NCBI GenBank assembly: GCA_013112575.1
Contig: JABFGG010000012.1
Span: 1 to 64,000, forward strand
From: Chloroflexota bacterium
GTDB lineage: Bacteria; Chloroflexota; Anaerolineae; Anaerolineales; UBA11579
DNA: 64,000 nt
Direction of reading: 5' to 3'
Positions 44,483 through 53,285 of this stretch are shown here, piece by piece. Position numbers and translations under genes: made by a program. Numbering within the stretch: the first letter of the stretch is position 1; every line of letters starts with the position of its first letter. The notes beneath the pieces are model-generated. The model saw only the letters and a program-made list of their open reading frames with translations, did not search any database and was not told the DNA's origin.

Positions 44483-45409
44483 TTAGCTTTCCTGATATTC
44501 GGCGATTTCGTAGGTTGTTGGAGGCCCTTGTTTCTCCCCAAGGCAGGACAGGTAAATTTTATCGCTGGATTCGAACTTCCTGATTTGCATTTCATGGGTG
44601 CGGCGCCCACCGCCTTCTGTGAATTTTACGCGCCAGTTATGGTCGTCAATGGCATCCATGCCTCGTAAACGCAGATCCCCGCTTCGTAGTGATGGCTTGC
44701 GTTCTCTCAGAAGGCCCTCGGCAGCCTGAGCCGGTTTTGGGTAGCATGCTCGCCCACGCAGGTTGCCATGCATAAGACGGTTGTCGTTCTCTGAACTTAT
44801 CAAGTGCGAAACGTCCTCTGGCTCGATGCGCCCGTAGAAAACCCCGCTGGGGAAATGGACCACGTTTCCGGAGAAACGGTGGCCGCCCACGTGCGAACAC
44901 TGCCAGGCAGCATCGCCCACAGTTTCTTTGAAGGCATTGTACACAGCTCCTCCTACTCGAGAGCAACACTGGTCGCGCATCCCATTTGTGCAGGTCAGCC
45001 AGATGGATTCATCTGTTCTGAAACGCTCATAATAAGCGTCGCCCTTGGCCATGGCAACCAGGTCCAGATCGAGGAGCGCCTCATAATTTCCCAGCGGAAC
45101 CTTATATAACTTGGGATTTTCGTTAGCGACAGCGACGTAGAAGTTCTTGCGATTAGAAGGAGTTGCGGCACTTTGCTTGATGATCAAAGTCATGGCCGGA
45201 TCAAGTTCCTTCATTGCCATTAGGAGATGTTTCTTGACTTCGTCTGGAATCAGGCTTTCATCAATAGCATCATACCCCCAGGCCTTATCGTATTCGAGCA
45301 GGAACCATACCCAGGCTACAGGCGCAGATCCCAACATGCTTTCGCCAATGTTGCGGGACTGGTCGGAACACACATAGTCAATGGGTTTGATCTCGATAGA
45401 GTCAGTCAT
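44483..45409 (-). CDS. Sucrase/ferredoxin-like (thioredoxin-like ferredoxin) protein
   Basis: 308 residues. The family core is here: CTNGMRDQCC, then the QCSHVGGHRFSGN motif and a strand FPSGVFYGRI. Cysteines in the first motif and CSH could hold a [2Fe-2S] cluster; the enzyme reaction is unknown. It ends next to the RidA gene. The upstream region has a TACAAT but no clean promoter. Confidence 0.85.
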   Translation of the reverse strand: MTDSIEIKPIDYVCSDQSRNIGESMLGSAPVAWVWFLLEYDKAWGYDAIDESLIPDEVKKHLLMAMKELDPAMTLIIKQSAATPSNRKNFYVAVANENPKLYKVPLGNYEALLDLDLVAMAKGDAYYERFRTDESIWLTCTNGMRDQCCSRVGGAVYNAFKETVGDAAWQCSHVGGHRFSGNVVHFPSGVFYGRIEPEDVSHLISSENDNRLMHGNLRGRACYPKPAQAAEGLLRERKPSLRSGDLRLRGMDAIDDHNWRVKFTEGGGRRTHEMQIRKFESSDKIYLSCLGEKQGPPTTYEIAEYQES

Positions 45410-45501
45410 TTGAGGCTATCCTTATAGGGGAGAAGAAGAAGCTACCGATCATTTGATGGCGCGATTGTACCGCTTTATTTGATAGACCAGAAATTTTATT
45501 C

Positions 45502-46683
45502 TCAGACAAATTTAGGAACTAATTCTTCCAGGCTTGCCAATAAGCGGTCAGCATCTTTTTGATCATTATAGGCTTGAAAAGAAGCTCGAACAAAAGGGGT
45601 ACCCTGCCAACGATACACGGGAATTTCGACCTTGAATCGATCGTACAAAGCGGTTTGGAGAGCCACCTCATCAACTTCCGGCAATTGAACAGCACACATT
45701 TGCAGGAACCAATCAGGCGTGTTAGGTGAAATCGGATTTTGCTGCAACATTTCATTGAGCCTATTGCGAGTATTGCTTGCAAGCTTGTGACATCGTTCTC
45801 GCTGGGACTGCCAATCATGCTGTTGCTGGAATTCTATGGCATCCGGCACAGCCAAAAAGGCAGCCAGCTCACGGGTGCCTTGCCAATCATGGTGGTCAAT
45901 GAAGAGCGAGGGGCCAAGCTCTTCCGCTTCATAACCCCAACTCACCACTAAGGGCTTTAGCATCTGGTCTTGCAATTCCTTGCAGACATAAAGAAAGGCC
46001 GAACCCTTTGGTGCGCATAGCCATTTATGACAAGCACCTGTGTAGATATCTGCTCCCAATTCATCTAGATTCAATTCCATCTGAGCCACGGCGTGGGCCC
46101 CGTCCACGATGCTGGTAATGCCGGCTTCTTTTGCTCTCTTGCACAGCTCTTCTGCTGGAAAGGTAAGGGCAGTGGCGCTGGTGATGTGACTGAAGAATAG
46201 CACCTTCGTATTTGCTGTGACACCAGACCAGATTTGCTCTACCAACTCTTCAGGGGAGGTCAGTGGCAGGGGGATGGGTTGCTGGATATATCTTGCCCCA
46301 GTCTCTTTACATATAAAACGCCATGTGCGGTCCATCGCACCATATTCATGATCGGTTGAGAGGATTTCATCCCCAGGTTTTAGATCAAGATTACGTACTA
46401 CCATATTGATGGCTGTCGTTGGATTTGGAAAGAAAATTAGCTCATCTGCACTGCAGCCCAGGTACTTTCCTAATTTTGCACGTGCTTTATCCAACAATTC
46501 CGGGACACGTCTTTGCAGGAATTTCACGGGCTGTTTTTCCATTTCCAATTGCCAGTATTGGTAGCGTTCAAAAACCCGTTTTGGACAGGCTCCAAAAGAA
46601 CCGTGATTAAGAAATGTTACCTCCGGGTCGAGTAGGAATAGACTTTTTGATATCTTTAAATCATTTACGGAAAGGCTTTTCAT
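45502..46683 (-). CDS. Class V aminotransferase, isopenicillin N epimerase-like
   Basis: 393 residues. NHGSFGACPKRV start, FFPNPTTAINMVVRNL, DGAHAVAQMELNL and the PLP lysine in GACHKWLCAPKG. It belongs to the CefD/desulfurase-like group, but the SSGSAC catalytic cysteine of desulfurases is absent, so it is not expected to be a sulfur transferase. A TAAAAT box six bases upstream and no Shine-Dalgarno site suggest a leaderless mRNA. Confidence 0.88.
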   Translation of the reverse strand: MKSLSVNDLKISKSLFLLDPEVTFLNHGSFGACPKRVFERYQYWQLEMEKQPVKFLQRRVPELLDKARAKLGKYLGCSADELIFFPNPTTAINMVVRNLDLKPGDEILSTDHEYGAMDRTWRFICKETGARYIQQPIPLPLTSPEELVEQIWSGVTANTKVLFFSHITSATALTFPAEELCKRAKEAGITSIVDGAHAVAQMELNLDELGADIYTGACHKWLCAPKGSAFLYVCKELQDQMLKPLVVSWGYEAEELGPSLFIDHHDWQGTRELAAFLAVPDAIEFQQQHDWQSQRERCHKLASNTRNRLNEMLQQNPISPNTPDWFLQMCAVQLPEVDEVALQTALYDRFKVEIPVYRWQGTPFVRASFQAYNDQKDADRLLASLEELVPKFV

Positions 46684-46689
46684 TTAGAA

Positions 46690-46695
46690 ATTTTA
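46690..46695 (-). promoter_or_regulatory. -10 box for the aminotransferase gene
   Basis: TAAAAT on the minus strand, six bases before the ATG at 46683, consistent with a leaderless transcript. Confidence 0.45.
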
Positions 46696-46712
46696 TCTTG
46701 GAAAGCTTGTTC

Positions 46713-46741
46713 TTGCATTTTGTTTCGAATTGCAGTAAAGT
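46713..46741 (+). promoter_or_regulatory. Sigma-70-type promoter of the ABC transporter operon
   Basis: TTGCAT (46713-46718), 17-base spacer, TAAAGT (46736-46741). A strong AAGGAGG precedes the first start codon. Confidence 0.6.
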
Positions 46742-46778
46742 ATCGACTAACCCTTTCTCATTTCCCTAAGGAGGAACC

Positions 46779-48434
46779 ATGAAGAGGCAAACGCTAGCTC
46801 TGTTTGCCCTGCTCATGTTGGTCGGCATACTTTTGGCCGCATGTGGAGGAGCCACAACAGAAGCCCCTACAGAAGAACCAATAGTAGAAGAAGAGCCTAT
46901 GGAAGAAACCATGGATGAACCCATGGACGAGGCTCTCCCGGATCTGGGTGGTCGTGAGGTCACTATCGCCATCGAAAATGCTTATCTCCCCTTCAATTAC
47001 ATTGATCTGGAGACTGGTGAACCTGGTGGCTGGGATTACGAAGCCTGGAACGAGATCTGCGAACGCCTGAACTGTACGCCAGTTTATGTAGAAGCAGTCT
47101 GGGATGGCATGATCCAGGCAGTAGCCGATGGCCAGTTTGACGCTGCAGCAGATGGTATCACTATCACCGAAGACCGCGCTGAGATCGTTGATTTCTCTGA
47201 CGGTTACATCAGTCTTAACCAGCGCTTGTTGGTACGTATTGATGAAGATCGCATCTCTGGCATTGATGACATCGTTAACGACGAGAGTCATTCCCTGGGT
47301 ACCCAGACCGGTACCACGAACTTTGAAACTGCTACACAATTTTTGCCGGAAGAGCGCATTCAGGCCTTTGAGCAATTCCCCTTTGCTGTACAAGCCTTGA
47401 TCGCTGGTGACATTGATGCCGTCATTATCGACGATGTGGCTGGTCAGGGTTACGTGGGCGAGAATGCTGACGCTTTGAAGGTTGTTGGCGAATCCATGTC
47501 CAGCGACCAGCTCGGTTTCATCTTCCCCTTGGGTAGCGATCTGGTCGAGCCTGTTAATCAAGCTTTGCACGCCATGCAATCCGATGGTTTCCTTGCTGAA
47601 ATTAACACCAAATACTTTGGCGAAAGCTTTACCCTCACCTATGATGATATCGGTGAAGGCGCTTATGCTGAAGATGCACCCACTGTAGATCTCCCGGATC
47701 TGGATGGACGTGAGGTCACCATCGCCATCGAAAATGCTTATCTCCCCTTCAATTATATTGATCTAGAGACTGGTGAGCCTGGTGGCTGGGACTATGATGC
47801 CTGGGACGAGATTTGCAGGCGCCTCAACTGCACCCCTGTTTATCAGGAAGCAGTGTGGGAGGGCATGATCCAGGCTGTGGCAGACGGTCAATTCGATGCA
47901 GCCGCTGATGGTATTACCATTACTGAAGATCGCGCTGAGATTGTTGATTTCTCAATTGGTTATGTGGCTATTGACCAACGTCTTCTGGTGCGTGTCGATG
48001 AGGATCGGATTGAAAGCATTGAAGACATTGTCAACGACGATAGCCTGACGCTTGGTACCCAGACTGGCACGACCAATTTCGAGACGGCAGCCAGCTTCTT
48101 GCCTGAAGAGCGCATCCAGGCCTTTGAACAGTTCCCCTTTGCTGTGCAGGCTTTGATTGCCGGCGATATTGATGCTGTGATCATTGATGAAACTGCTGGA
48201 CAGGGGTATCTTGGCGAAAACGCCGAATTACTCAAATTGGTAGGGCCGTCGATGTCCAGTGATGAACTCGGCTTCATATTCCCCTTGGGGAGCGATCTGG
48301 TCGAAGCAGTTAACCTGGCCTTGCAGGCCATGGCAGCTGACGGTTTCCTGGATGAGATTAATACTAAGTACTTTGGTCCTGGTTTCACTGTAACTTATGA
48401 TGATATCGGTGATGGCGCATACAGCGATGAGTAG
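46779..48434 (+). CDS. ABC transporter binding protein with tandem duplicated family-3 domain
   Basis: 551 residues. A lipoprotein signal (LLMLVGILLAAC) is followed by an acidic/Pro-Met-rich linker and two consecutive, near-identical solute-binding domains (about residues 53-304 and 305-551, period 252 residues). The repeats share long identical stretches at the DNA level, so the duplication is recent. Family-3 proteins bind polar amino acids; the exact ligand cannot be read. It is the first gene of a four-gene operon with a second binding protein, a permease and an ATPase. Confidence 0.92.
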   Translation: MKRQTLALFALLMLVGILLAACGGATTEAPTEEPIVEEEPMEETMDEPMDEALPDLGGREVTIAIENAYLPFNYIDLETGEPGGWDYEAWNEICERLNCTPVYVEAVWDGMIQAVADGQFDAAADGITITEDRAEIVDFSDGYISLNQRLLVRIDEDRISGIDDIVNDESHSLGTQTGTTNFETATQFLPEERIQAFEQFPFAVQALIAGDIDAVIIDDVAGQGYVGENADALKVVGESMSSDQLGFIFPLGSDLVEPVNQALHAMQSDGFLAEINTKYFGESFTLTYDDIGEGAYAEDAPTVDLPDLDGREVTIAIENAYLPFNYIDLETGEPGGWDYDAWDEICRRLNCTPVYQEAVWEGMIQAVADGQFDAAADGITITEDRAEIVDFSIGYVAIDQRLLVRVDEDRIESIEDIVNDDSLTLGTQTGTTNFETAASFLPEERIQAFEQFPFAVQALIAGDIDAVIIDETAGQGYLGENAELLKLVGPSMSSDELGFIFPLGSDLVEAVNLALQAMAADGFLDEINTKYFGPGFTVTYDDIGDGAYSDE

Positions 48435-48492
48435 TGTAAAATTAGACTAGCAAGGCATGCTCAAATCCACTATATTTTCTAGAGGAGAAAAA

Positions 48493-49389
48493 ATGTTAAG
48501 AATGACAAAGGTTTTACTAGTAGCAATCACTATACTGCTCCTAGTCAGTGCCTGTGCCGCAGCGGAACCTGAGCTGGGTACGGAAGGCAACCCGCTTGTA
48601 TGGGTGTTGGTGCCCTCCCAGGACACGGAAGCCGTACTTACGGGTGCAGAAGATATCGCCCAGGCCATTGAAGACGCTACAGGCCTGGTCGTTTCACCGC
48701 TCGTCACCACTGATTTCACCGGCGCTGTCGAAGCTATGTGCTCAGGTGAAGCTCACATGGGTGCGCTCAACACCTTCAACTACGTGTTGGCCCATGCCCG
48801 CGAATGTGCTGACGTTGCCGTGGCCTCTGTACGCTTTGGGTCCACTTTCTACTCCGGTCAGGTCATCACTGCAGTTGATAGTGGCATCAGCAGCATCTCA
48901 GACCTGGCAGGGAAGACTTTCTGCCGCCCTGACCCCACTTCCACCTCTGGCTGGGTAATCCCCAGTATCGCCATGCAGGCTGCCGGGCTTGATCCCGAAG
49001 CTGACCTGGCAGAGATCGTGGATGCCGGTGGTCACGATGGCGTGGTCTTGGCTGTCTATAATGGTGACTGTGATGCTGGTTCCACATTTGTGGACGCTCG
49101 CAGCAACATCGAAGAGGATTTCCCGGATGTCTTGGACGTCGTCACAGTGATCGAAGAATCCGCTCCTATCCCCAATGACAACATCAGCTATGCTCCTGCC
49201 GTTTCCACAGAAAACCGAGAAGCGATCACTGGCGTGTTGCTTGACCTTGCCAGCACTGAAGAAGGCCTGGAAATACTCAACTCCGTGTACTCCTGGAGTG
49301 GTATGGAAGTTGTTGGTGATGACTTCTACGATGGCTTCCGCCAACAGCTTGAAGCTGCTGGCCTCGACATCGAAGACCTCACTAACTAA
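48493..49389 (+). CDS. PhnD-type phosphate/phosphonate-like binding lipoprotein
   Basis: 298 residues from the ATG with AGAGGAG upstream; the in-frame start at 48457 lacks a site. Lipoprotein signal ending SAC. The mature part matches the PhnD family (QDTEAVLTGAEDIAQAIE, MGALNTFNYVLAH, DLAGKTFCRPDPTSTSGW). In most operons such proteins pair with PhnC/PhnE, but here the partners are amino-acid-type. It may bind a different ligand. Followed by a terminator-like hairpin before the permease. Confidence 0.88.
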   Translation: MLRMTKVLLVAITILLLVSACAAAEPELGTEGNPLVWVLVPSQDTEAVLTGAEDIAQAIEDATGLVVSPLVTTDFTGAVEAMCSGEAHMGALNTFNYVLAHARECADVAVASVRFGSTFYSGQVITAVDSGISSISDLAGKTFCRPDPTSTSGWVIPSIAMQAAGLDPEADLAEIVDAGGHDGVVLAVYNGDCDAGSTFVDARSNIEEDFPDVLDVVTVIEESAPIPNDNISYAPAVSTENREAITGVLLDLASTEEGLEILNSVYSWSGMEVVGDDFYDGFRQQLEAAGLDIEDLTN

Positions 49390-49435
49390 GTGCACACTTG
49401 GCTTAGTGAAGGTTCTTCACTAGTCTGAAACATAC

Positions 49436-49472
49436 AAACCGTGTGCAGTGGATTTCCACTGCACACGGTTTT
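49436..49472 (+). terminator. Intercistronic terminator-like hairpin
   Basis: A stem of about 17 pairs with a two-base loop (49453-49454), followed by TTTT. It lies between the two binding-protein genes and the permease, so probably attenuates the operon and keeps binding proteins in excess over membrane parts. Confidence 0.75.
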
Positions 49473-49495
49473 GTATTCCACAAGAAGGAGTGGGT

Positions 49496-50374
49496 ATGGC
49501 TGAACAACCAACCGATCTAGAAACCAGGGTTGGCCCAAAGATCGAGTTTCGCGGTGACCCCTTTGCTTCACGGTTGTCGAGCTTCCCCTGGTGGTTCCTT
49601 GGCTTGATCCTGATTGCAGTTTGGGCGGTCTTTATCATTACAACTCAGGAAAGCTACCGCGAAGCCTTTGACTTCATCAAGCAGGGCATCCCTGTAACGA
49701 TCTATATCACATTGATTTCCTTTACTCTTGCTTCGGTTATTGGCCTCATGGCAGGCCTTGCCCGCATTTCTCGGAGTGTCGTCCTGCGTAATATCGGCAC
49801 CTTTTATATCGAAGTCATCCGCGGCATTCCCATGCTTGTTCTTATTTTTTATCTTGCTTTGGTCGCGGTCCCTTCGGTTGTTGATGGTATGAATGCCTTC
49901 GGGGAATGGCTTGATGGCAATGGGCTTGGTTTTCTGGGAGGCATATTCTTGGCCATCGAAAACAAGAACGTGCCCTTGGAAGCACGCGCCGTCATCGCCT
50001 TAGCGGTTACCTATGGTGCCTTCATGGCAGAAGTGTTCCGGGCCGGTATTCAATCGATTGGCCGAGGCCAAATGGAAGCTGCCCGCTCTTTGGGTATGAG
50101 TTATGCCCAATCCATGCGCTATGTCATATTGCCCCAGGCTGTGCGCAATATTCTGCCTGCTCTAGGCAATGATTTTGTGGCCATGGTAAAAGACTCTTCT
50201 CTGGTTTCTGTGCTGGCTGTACGCGATATCACCCAGGTGGCGCGCTTATACGCCGGGCGATCTTTTCGCTTTGCTGAAGCCTATACCATTATTGCAGTCA
50301 TGTACCTGACCATGGTCGTTCTGCTCTCCTTGTTGGTGCAGCTCATTGAAAGGCGGTTGCGGGCTAATGAGTGA
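49496..50374 (+). CDS. Amino-acid-type ABC transporter permease (HisM/GlnP-like)
   Basis: 292 residues from the ATG at 49496, after AAGGAG. Five or so membrane spans, with the permease signature [22 protein letters not shown] (EAA loop) around residue 200, and [17 protein letters not shown] typical of polar amino acid permeases. It overlaps the ATPase gene by eight bases. Confidence 0.93.
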   Translation: MAEQPTDLETRVGPKIEFRGDPFASRLSSFPWWFLGLILIAVWAVFIITTQESYREAFDFIKQGIPVTIYITLISFTLASVIGLMAGLARISRSVVLRNIGTFYIEVIRGIPMLVLIFYLALVAVPSVVDGMNAFGEWLDGNGLGFLGGIFLAIENKNVPLEARAVIALAVTYGAFMAEVFRAGIQSIGRGQMEAARSLGMSYAQSMRYVILPQAVRNILPALGNDFVAMVKDSSLVSVLAVRDITQVARLYAGRSFRFAEAYTIIAVMYLTMVVLLSLLVQLIERRLRANE

Positions 50375-51116
50375 TCCTAAAAACATGATTATAGAAGCCG
50401 TCGATATCTATAAATATTTTGGCGATGTTCAGGCCCTGAACGGCGTCAGCTTGACTGTAGAAGCAGGCAAAGTCATTGTAGTTGTTGGCCCCAGTGGATC
50501 TGGTAAATCGACATTGTTGCGCTGCATCAACTATTTGGAGACCCCTACTAGCGGTGAAATTTATATTGATGGTCAGTTGATGACCAACGACCAACGGATA
50601 CTTAATGAAACGCGCGCCGAGATAGGCATGGTATTCCAGCTTTTTAATCTGTTCCCACACCTGACAGCCCAGGAAAATGTAACCCTGGCTCAAAATGTTG
50701 TGCGCGGCCGTTCCAAAGAGGAAGCCCAAGAGATTGCCATGCAGCAATTGGAGCGCGTTGGTATACCGGAGAAAGCAGACGTAAAACCGGCCCAACTTTC
50801 TGGTGGACAGCAACAGCGTGTAGCCATTGCACGTGCCTTAGCTATGAATCCCAAGATTATGCTCTTTGACGAGCCTACCAGCGCCCTTGATCCCGAGATG
50901 ATCAAGGAGGTACTTGACGTGATGCTTGACCTGGCTCAAGAAGGCATGACCATGGTTTGCGTTTCCCACGAGATGGGCTTTGCGCGTGCCGCCGCGGATG
51001 AGGTTATCTTCATGGATAATGGCCTGATTGTTGAACACACAACCCCAGACGGGCTGTTTAATAACCCTCAGGAGGAACGCACAAAGCTCTTCCTATCACA
51101 GATCCTGCAACATTAG
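50367..51116 (+). CDS. Amino-acid-type ABC transporter ATPase (GlnQ-like)
   Basis: 249 residues. Walker [11 protein letters not shown]-loop [16 protein letters not shown] signature LSGGQQQR, Walker [15 protein letters not shown] and switch VSHEMGFA are intact. It is the polar amino acid type (GlnQ/HisP). The ATG at 50367 lies in the permease tail. Confidence 0.94.
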   Translation: MSDPKNMIIEAVDIYKYFGDVQALNGVSLTVEAGKVIVVVGPSGSGKSTLLRCINYLETPTSGEIYIDGQLMTNDQRILNETRAEIGMVFQLFNLFPHLTAQENVTLAQNVVRGRSKEEAQEIAMQQLERVGIPEKADVKPAQLSGGQQQRVAIARALAMNPKIMLFDEPTSALDPEMIKEVLDVMLDLAQEGMTMVCVSHEMGFARAAADEVIFMDNGLIVEHTTPDGLFNNPQEERTKLFLSQILQH

Positions 51117-51136
51117 CGCCTAAACAAAGGATTAAA

Positions 51137-51170
51137 AAAAAGAGAGACGGATTTGGTCCGTCTCTCTTTT
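51137..51170. terminator. Bidirectional terminator
   Basis: An 11-pair stem of AG-rich and CT-rich arms (51141-51151 with 51157-51167) and a five-base loop, with A and T runs on the two sides. It ends the ABC operon and, on the minus strand, the selenoprotein gene. Confidence 0.9.
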
Positions 51171-51188
51171 GCTTATTTTTAGCAAGTT

Positions 51189-51791
51189 TTAATTGCCCGA
51201 ATATTCCTCAGCCAACAAGGTTCGAATAGCAGCCTCGGTCTCATCGTAAGCACCCTCTCCGATGTGCACGTACCGGATATCGCCCTGTTTGTCGATCAAA
51301 TATAAAGTTGGCCAGTAGCGGTTATTATAAGCACCCCAGGTCCGGCGCTCATTGTCCTGTGTCACCGGATAAGGCACGTCCAGGCGGACGAGCGCATCTT
51401 TGAGGTTGTCGAGATCTTCTTCATAGGAGAATTCAGGATAATGGTTGCCGATAACGACCAGACCCTGATCTGAGTATTTGTAGAACCATTCCCTCAACGA
51501 GGGAATTACCCGCTGGCAATTAATTCAACCAAAGGTCCACATGTCCAGCAGCACAACCTGTCCACGTAGGTTAGCCAATCTCAATGGGGCATCTGTATTT
51601 AACCAGACTTCATTTTCTAACTCAGGGGCTGGCCCTAGGTTTTCTAATGGCACTTCAACAGCCTCCTCAAGAGTGGGAGCAGCATCTAATTGCTCATCGA
51701 CTACTGCTTGTGCTTCAGGCCTTTTCTCTACAGTTTCGCCTGAGCAGGCTGCCAATAATAAAATAATGATGGAAAGAAGCATTATCCGCAT
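51189..51791 (-). CDS. Thioredoxin-like selenoprotein lipoprotein (UxxC)
   Basis: 200 residues if the in-frame TGA at 51525-51527 is Sec. A lipoprotein signal (LSIIILLLAAC) and an acidic linker precede a redoxin domain. The redox site is W-T-F-G-U89-I-N-C92, then VIPSLREWF and LVVIGNHYPEF. The same motif reads W-T-L-G-C-I-N-C in the Cys-bearing relative at 57410-59467. A SECIS-like hairpin follows. Rest: PVTQDNERRTWGAYNNRYWPTLYLID. The short-ORF pair is one gene; the frame is kept. Likely a membrane-anchored periplasmic thiol/selenol reductase. A TACAAT box lies six bases upstream, so possibly leaderless. Confidence 0.85.
51488..51506 (-). promoter_or_regulatory. Bacterial SECIS-like hairpin of the thioredoxin-like selenoprotein
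   Basis: On the minus strand an eight-pair stem (51499-51506 with 51488-51495) with a GTT loop whose first base is G. The loop opens 26 bases after the TGA. It satisfies the bacterial SECIS rules of distance and loop G. Confidence 0.78.
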
Positions 51792-51797
51792 AAGGGC

Positions 51798-51803
51798 ATT
51801 GTA
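51798..51803 (-). promoter_or_regulatory. -10 box of the thioredoxin-like selenoprotein
   Basis: TACAAT on the minus strand, six bases before the ATG at 51791. It may give a leaderless mRNA. No good -35 box. Confidence 0.45.
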
Positions 51804-51943
51804 TGCTGCTATTATTACGCAAAGCTTACGACCTTATTTTTAACCATTGCACAAAAACACAGTATTAGGAACTTTGTACTATAATTATTAGAATATTCCT
51901 CGTCACATGGAATTTGCAATTTGGATTGTAATCTAACACTACA

Positions 51944-53233
51944 ATGAACTCGGGGATGACCGACGACTCTCGCGACACCCTAATCGGACAACATCTCGGC
52001 AAGTATGAACTTGTTGAGTATTTAGGCTTTGGTGCAATGGCCAAGGTCTATAAAGGCTATCACTCCAGTCTGGATCGTCACGTCGCAGTTAAAGTTCTAC
52101 ATTCCCACCTCGCCGCTGATGGCGAGTTTTTGCGCCAATTCAACGATGAAGCCCGCAACCTGGCAACTATGCGGCATCCTAATATCGTGCAGGTCTTCGA
52201 TTTTGATACCCATGATGGTAAGCCTTACATGATCATGGAATACATTGATGGCCCGACACTGGATGATGTCATAGAAGACGCCTCCAAACGTCATTCGCGC
52301 GTGTCTAACTCCCGTACCATTCGTATCATTCAAAACATAGGGGTAGCACTTTCCTACGCCCACAAGCGCAGGATCATCCACCGCGATGTGAAGCCACGCA
52401 ATGTCATGTTGGAACGTACTGGACGTGTGGTGCTGGGTGACTTCGGCCTCGCCCGCTTGCTAACCGGCAAACGGCGTACAGAGCAGGGTCAGGTCAAAGG
52501 TACCCCAGCTTACATGCCACCGGAGCAAGGGCGCGGAGAAGCGGGTGAAGAACGCTCCGATATCTATTCGCTGGGAGCGATCTTTTACGAATTGGTTACA
52601 GGCCGTCTACCCTTTGTAGCTGATACGCCTGTAGCCGTAGCCATGAAACATATCAGTGAGCCATTGACACCCCCCAAGGACTTGGTGCCGGAGATACCTG
52701 ACTCAATCCAGCATATCATTTTGCGTGCGATGGAAAAGGATCCCAAAGATCGTTATCAGAGCGTAGACCAGATGTTGGGTGATATCGCCCGTTTCAACAA
52801 AAAGGTCAAAACCAAGAAGCTCCCCACCGCTCGACTTACGATGCCCGGTGGTGGCAAAGCAGTAGACCTGCCAACAGCCCCCGAGCTTTCTTCTACCGGC
52901 ACTGATGCGGAAGTGTCTTTGCACTTCATGGATACTGGCCAGATATTGAACCTCAAGCGCGGCCGCGAATATTCCGTAGGTAGGCGGCACAAACAGCAGG
53001 CTGTCATCCCGGACATTGATCTGGCGCCTTTCAAAGCCTACGATTGGGGCATCTCCCGTATTCATGCTCGTATTGACATGGCCGGGGACAGCGTCAAGGT
53101 CATGGATTTGGGTTCATCGAACGGGACCTGGTACGATGGCAAACGCCTGCCGCCGAACACACCTTTCAACTTACGGCATGGCGATATTTTCTTCCTGGGA
53201 AAATTAAAGATTCAAGTATTGATCTACGATTAG
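51944..53233 (+). CDS. Serine/threonine protein kinase with C-terminal FHA domain
   Basis: 429 residues from the ATG at 51944; ATG at 51956 is equally possible. The kinase domain has GFGAMAKVYKG, VAVKVL, HRDVKPRNVML, GDFGLARLL and GTPAYMPPEQ (residues about 25-280). The FHA domain (about 345-425) shows YSVGRRH, GISRIHARI, LGSSNGTWYDG. No transmembrane segment. Kinase and FHA in one chain suggests self-recruitment to phosphothreonine. A TACAAT lies at 51940-51945, so the upstream start may not be used. The PP2C at 29515 may be its opponent. Confidence 0.92.
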   Translation: MNSGMTDDSRDTLIGQHLGKYELVEYLGFGAMAKVYKGYHSSLDRHVAVKVLHSHLAADGEFLRQFNDEARNLATMRHPNIVQVFDFDTHDGKPYMIMEYIDGPTLDDVIEDASKRHSRVSNSRTIRIIQNIGVALSYAHKRRIIHRDVKPRNVMLERTGRVVLGDFGLARLLTGKRRTEQGQVKGTPAYMPPEQGRGEAGEERSDIYSLGAIFYELVTGRLPFVADTPVAVAMKHISEPLTPPKDLVPEIPDSIQHIILRAMEKDPKDRYQSVDQMLGDIARFNKKVKTKKLPTARLTMPGGGKAVDLPTAPELSSTGTDAEVSLHFMDTGQILNLKRGREYSVGRRHKQQAVIPDIDLAPFKAYDWGISRIHARIDMAGDSVKVMDLGSSNGTWYDGKRLPPNTPFNLRHGDIFFLGKLKIQVLIYD

Positions 53234-53263
53234 TTGTTGCTAATCGCTTCTTTGTATTCAAGA

Positions 53264-53283
53264 TGGCCTGCGGGCCGTTTTTT
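53264..53283 (+). terminator. Short terminator after the kinase gene
   Basis: GGCC-TGCG-GGCC with a TTTTTT tail, a weak four-to-five-pair stem. It separates the kinase from the convergent lipoprotein gene. Confidence 0.5.
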
Positions 53284-53285
53284 AT

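Noticed and set aside
46794..47579. 261-residue ORF antisense to the binding protein
   Set aside because: A shadow of the duplicated coding sequence, with no start context or family likeness.
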